Shown here: in pieces, positions 61,963 to 64,000 of the stretch
How the letters are laid out: the number at the start of each line of letters is the position of its first letter
Position numbering within the stretch: the stretch's first letter is position 1
Assembly: GCA_963663005.2 (NCBI GenBank)
Contig: CAXXHH010000015.1
Span: forward strand, 682,001-746,000
Reading direction: 5' to 3'
Origin: CAINVV01 sp963663005
Lineage (GTDB): Bacteria > Bacteroidota > Bacteroidia > Bacteroidales > Prolixibacteraceae
Length of the DNA stretch: 64,000 nucleotides
Made by a program: the position numbers and the translations under genes
Notes under the pieces: generated by a model
The model's input: the letters and a program-made list of their open reading frames with translations, nothing else
Told to the model about the DNA's origin: nothing
The model's database searches: none

Positions 61963-64000
61963 TTACTGCAAAACGAATTCTATCGGGACAGTAAACGCAA
62001 CGCTGACACCTTGTCCCCGTTGCTTGCCTGGTTTCCAATCCGGAAGTGAACTCACTACCCTGATTGCCTCCGCGTCCAGAGCTGGATGAACACCCCTAGC
62101 GATGGTTGCATTTTCAACCTTTCCTTCTGCGTTGACGACAAAATTAACAAATACCTTACCCTGAATTTTCTTTTCCTGAGCCGCCACCGGATAGCTTACA
62201 GAACGTGCCAGAGCCTCTCTCAAAGCTTGTGATCCTCCTGGGAATTCAGGCATCTGTTCAACAACGATAAATACCTCTTTACCGCTATTTTGAGGGGTTT
62301 TGTTTTCTGCAGCTGCATTCTCCTTTTTCTCTGATAGCGCGAACGCGACAGGAACTGTATATTGCACATTTACTGCCTGTCCTCTCTGTTTTCCGGGGAT
62401 CCATCCAGATAACCCACTCACAACTCTCAGCGCTTCAGCATCCAGCAAAGGATCGACGCCCCTCGCAACTTTTGCTTTTTCGACTTTCCCGGTGGTGCTG
62501 ACAACGAACGTTATGAATACTTTTCCCTGAATTCCCTTTTCTATGGCAGCAATTGGATATTTGACGGCCTCTGAAATTACTTTTCTTAAGGCCATTTCAC
62601 CTCCTGGAAATTGTGGCATCTCTTCGACGACAAGAAAAACGTCCTCTTCCCCTGCTTGTTTAGCAACCAGATTGGATTTCGCACCCGCTTTATCACTAGC
62701 TGATTTCGCTTTGGAGGTAATCAGAATAACCCCGTTTTTACCCCTGTCACCATAAACGGCGACTGCATCATTCCCTTTGAGAACAGACATGTGGTGGATA
62801 CTTGAAGGATCAATTTTTGCCAGCTCTGCCTTGTCGATAGGTTTTCCATCAAAAAACACCAAAGGTGCATTTGCATCGTCCATGTTTTTAACTATACTGG
62901 AAAGGAGCGGAGGTGGTGGTGGAGGCGGCGGCGGTGTTCCGTAGGCAACTACGGTAATCTTATCGAGGCCGACTTTCGAAATTTCCATTGTGATTTTCAT
63001 CGGTTCGGAGGACACCTTTCGAGATTGGCCCTGAAATCCGACAAAGGAAAAGAACAATTCGCCATCCGAAGGAATCCCCTTTAGTTCAAAATTTCCATCC
63101 TTATCGGTAATAGTTCCGGTAGTGGATCCTTTAAGGATAACGGAAGTACCATACAATGGCTGACCATCACTTTTAACAACCTGTCCTTTGACGGTAATGG
63201 GTCCTTCGACAGAAGGGACCGGATTAGGATCATTGCCATATTTGTAATCCGGAACTGCAAAGGCATAAAATAGAAGTGCCATCAGTGGAAGAACCACAAG
63301 CAGCTTCAATTTTCTTAGCGGAGAATCTATTTGCTTTTTCATCATTGTAAATCTTTTTTTGTTTAGTGAATAACTAAAGGAATTGGTAAGGCTGAACACA
63401 GGAACTCCCAATAACTGATTCAATAATGCTGCCTGATATACGGCTGGATCTGATGAACGTTCAAGTGCACTTTCATCGGCCAGAAATTCATGGTTCTGGC
63501 GGATCAGATGGGCATAAATCCACGAAAATGGATTGAACCACTGCACAATACACGTCAATTCGACAAGCAATAAATCAAACCAGTGATACTGCTGAATGTG
63601 TTCCCGCTCGTGATTCATAATCTCTTCCATTTCAATGTTTGCAATTGAAGGATTGACAAAAACGAAAGAGAAAAATGAAAAGGAGGAGACATATTCAGCG
63701 GTTCGCACCAATTTCACCGAGCCTGATTTTTCGTATCCGGAAATGCGCAGTTTCCGTACGATCTTCCACGTCTGGAAGAGCAGGCGAAGCAAAAATGCCG
63801 TGATTCCGATTAAGTAAATCCAGAAAAACAATGGTGCCGGAGTTGGTTCGTCCGGAACTATCGCGCCAGCAGATAACTCGCCAACTGAAGAAATTCCGGA
63901 AGCAATTGAAGGAACGATCACCTGATAGTGAAAGGAATAAAATGGGAAAAGCAAAGAAGCTACTATCCCTAACAGCAGATAAATACGATTCAACCTGAAA
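61963..64000 (-). CDS. BlaR1-like M56 metallopeptidase with TonB plug-like part and two TonB C-terminal domains (5' end outside window)
   Basis: At least 678 residues; the frame is open to the right edge (FRLNRIYLL matches the BlaR1 second helix), so the true start lies beyond 64000. Membrane helices precede HEREHIQQYHWFDLL, the HExxH zinc-peptidase motif. A short helix and a carboxypeptidase-like regulatory domain follow (ITVKGQVVKSDGQPLYGTSV), then a proline run (GTPPPPPPPPPLL), a plug-like piece (HHMSVLKGNDAVAVYGDRG) and two tandem TonB_C domains (PQFPGGEMALRKVISEAVKY, PEFPGGSQALREALARSVSY). It is probably an inner-membrane sensor/TonB-type energiser for envelope receptors. A MecI/BlaI repressor is expected upstream, outside the window. 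Confidence 0.88.
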   Translation of the reverse strand, partial: FRLNRIYLLLGIVASLLFPFYSFHYQVIVPSIASGISSVGELSAGAIVPDEPTPAPLFFWIYLIGITAFLLRLLFQTWKIVRKLRISGYEKSGSVKLVRTAEYVSSFSFFSFVFVNPSIANIEMEEIMNHEREHIQQYHWFDLLLVELTCIVQWFNPFSWIYAHLIRQNHEFLADESALERSSDPAVYQAALLNQLLGVPVFSLTNSFSYSLNKKRFTMMKKQIDSPLRKLKLLVVLPLMALLFYAFAVPDYKYGNDPNPVPSVEGPITVKGQVVKSDGQPLYGTSVILKGSTTGTITDKDGNFELKGIPSDGELFFSFVGFQGQSRKVSSEPMKITMEISKVGLDKITVVAYGTPPPPPPPPPLLSSIVKNMDDANAPLVFFDGKPIDKAELAKIDPSSIHHMSVLKGNDAVAVYGDRGKNGVILITSKAKSASDKAGAKSNLVAKQAGEEDVFLVVEEMPQFPGGEMALRKVISEAVKYPIAAIEKGIQGKVFITFVVSTTGKVEKAKVARGVDPLLDAEALRVVSGLSGWIPGKQRGQAVNVQYTVPVAFALSEKKENAAAENKTPQNSGKEVFIVVEQMPEFPGGSQALREALARSVSYPVAAQEKKIQGKVFVNFVVNAEGKVENATIARGVHPALDAEAIRVVSSLPDWKPGKQRGQGVSVAFTVPIEFVLQ

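Overview
The window comes from a Bacteroidota chromosome, most likely of the order Bacteroidales/Marinilabiliales. Signs of this are two SusC-type TonB-linked receptors, a SusD lipoprotein, a T9SS-sorted giant surface protein, FecI/FecR-type regulators, -7 boxes of the TAnnTTTG type, and few recognisable Shine-Dalgarno sites. Gene content points to an anaerobe or facultative anaerobe that degrades glycans and ferments: polysaccharide-utilisation genes, a histidine-degradation operon of the glutamate formimidoyltransferase/cyclodeaminase type, and an electron-bifurcating-type [FeFe] hydrogenase. The species cannot be named from the sequence alone.

Layout. 0-6.1 kb: 5' part of a SusC receptor (leftward), then a secreted phosphoesterase/beta-propeller protein, a HAD phosphatase, a hemolysin III-type membrane protein, a FadR-like regulator and a lipoprotein. 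6.5-12.8 kb: a 1395-residue T9SS surface protein with a beta-helix and Ig/PKD-like repeats, an Fe-S protein, and a shortened Panacea-domain gene. 12.8-16.6 kb: GH92 and GH76 enzymes, a likely mannan-degrading pair. 17 kb: tRNA-Leu(CAA). 17.2-20.4 kb: ECF sigma factor, FecR anti-sigma and an STN-domain protein that lacks a receptor barrel. 20.4-22.8 kb: penicillin-binding protein 1A split by a one-base frameshift. 22.8-31.4 kb: leftward hut run (ftcD, hutI, hutU, hutH) with a deoxynucleoside kinase and a GH3-type protein. 31.5-35.1 kb: cvpA, tyrS, a thioesterase and a DUF1080 protein. 35.5-41.5 kb: SusC, SusD and an endonuclease/exonuclease/phosphatase-family protein.

41.6-45.1 kb is the most unusual part. 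On the minus strand lies a set of very small genes, mostly missed by ordinary length cut-offs, encoding peptides with double-glycine leaders and/or a shared tail W-x-(D/E)-(I/L)-K-(A/S)-G-x-x-D-G-W-T-D-G. They sit downstream of a DUF302 protein, a radical SAM/SPASM protein and a SAM methyltransferase whose genes overlap by ATGA. This looks like an undescribed peptide (RiPP or bacteriocin-like) locus. One of its peptides seems to be spread over two frames joined at a run of seven T.

45.2-64 kb: an isolated IS1595-type zinc-ribbon gene; a three-gene hydrogenase operon (HydC, a HydB-GltD fusion, HydA); cysS, a cyclophilin-type isomerase, aroA and aroB; an MFS transporter; a YdeI-like protein; a DUF2975/XRE pair; an AraC regulator with YceI and DODA-type dioxygenase; and at the right edge a truncated BlaR1-like M56 protein with two TonB C-terminal domains.
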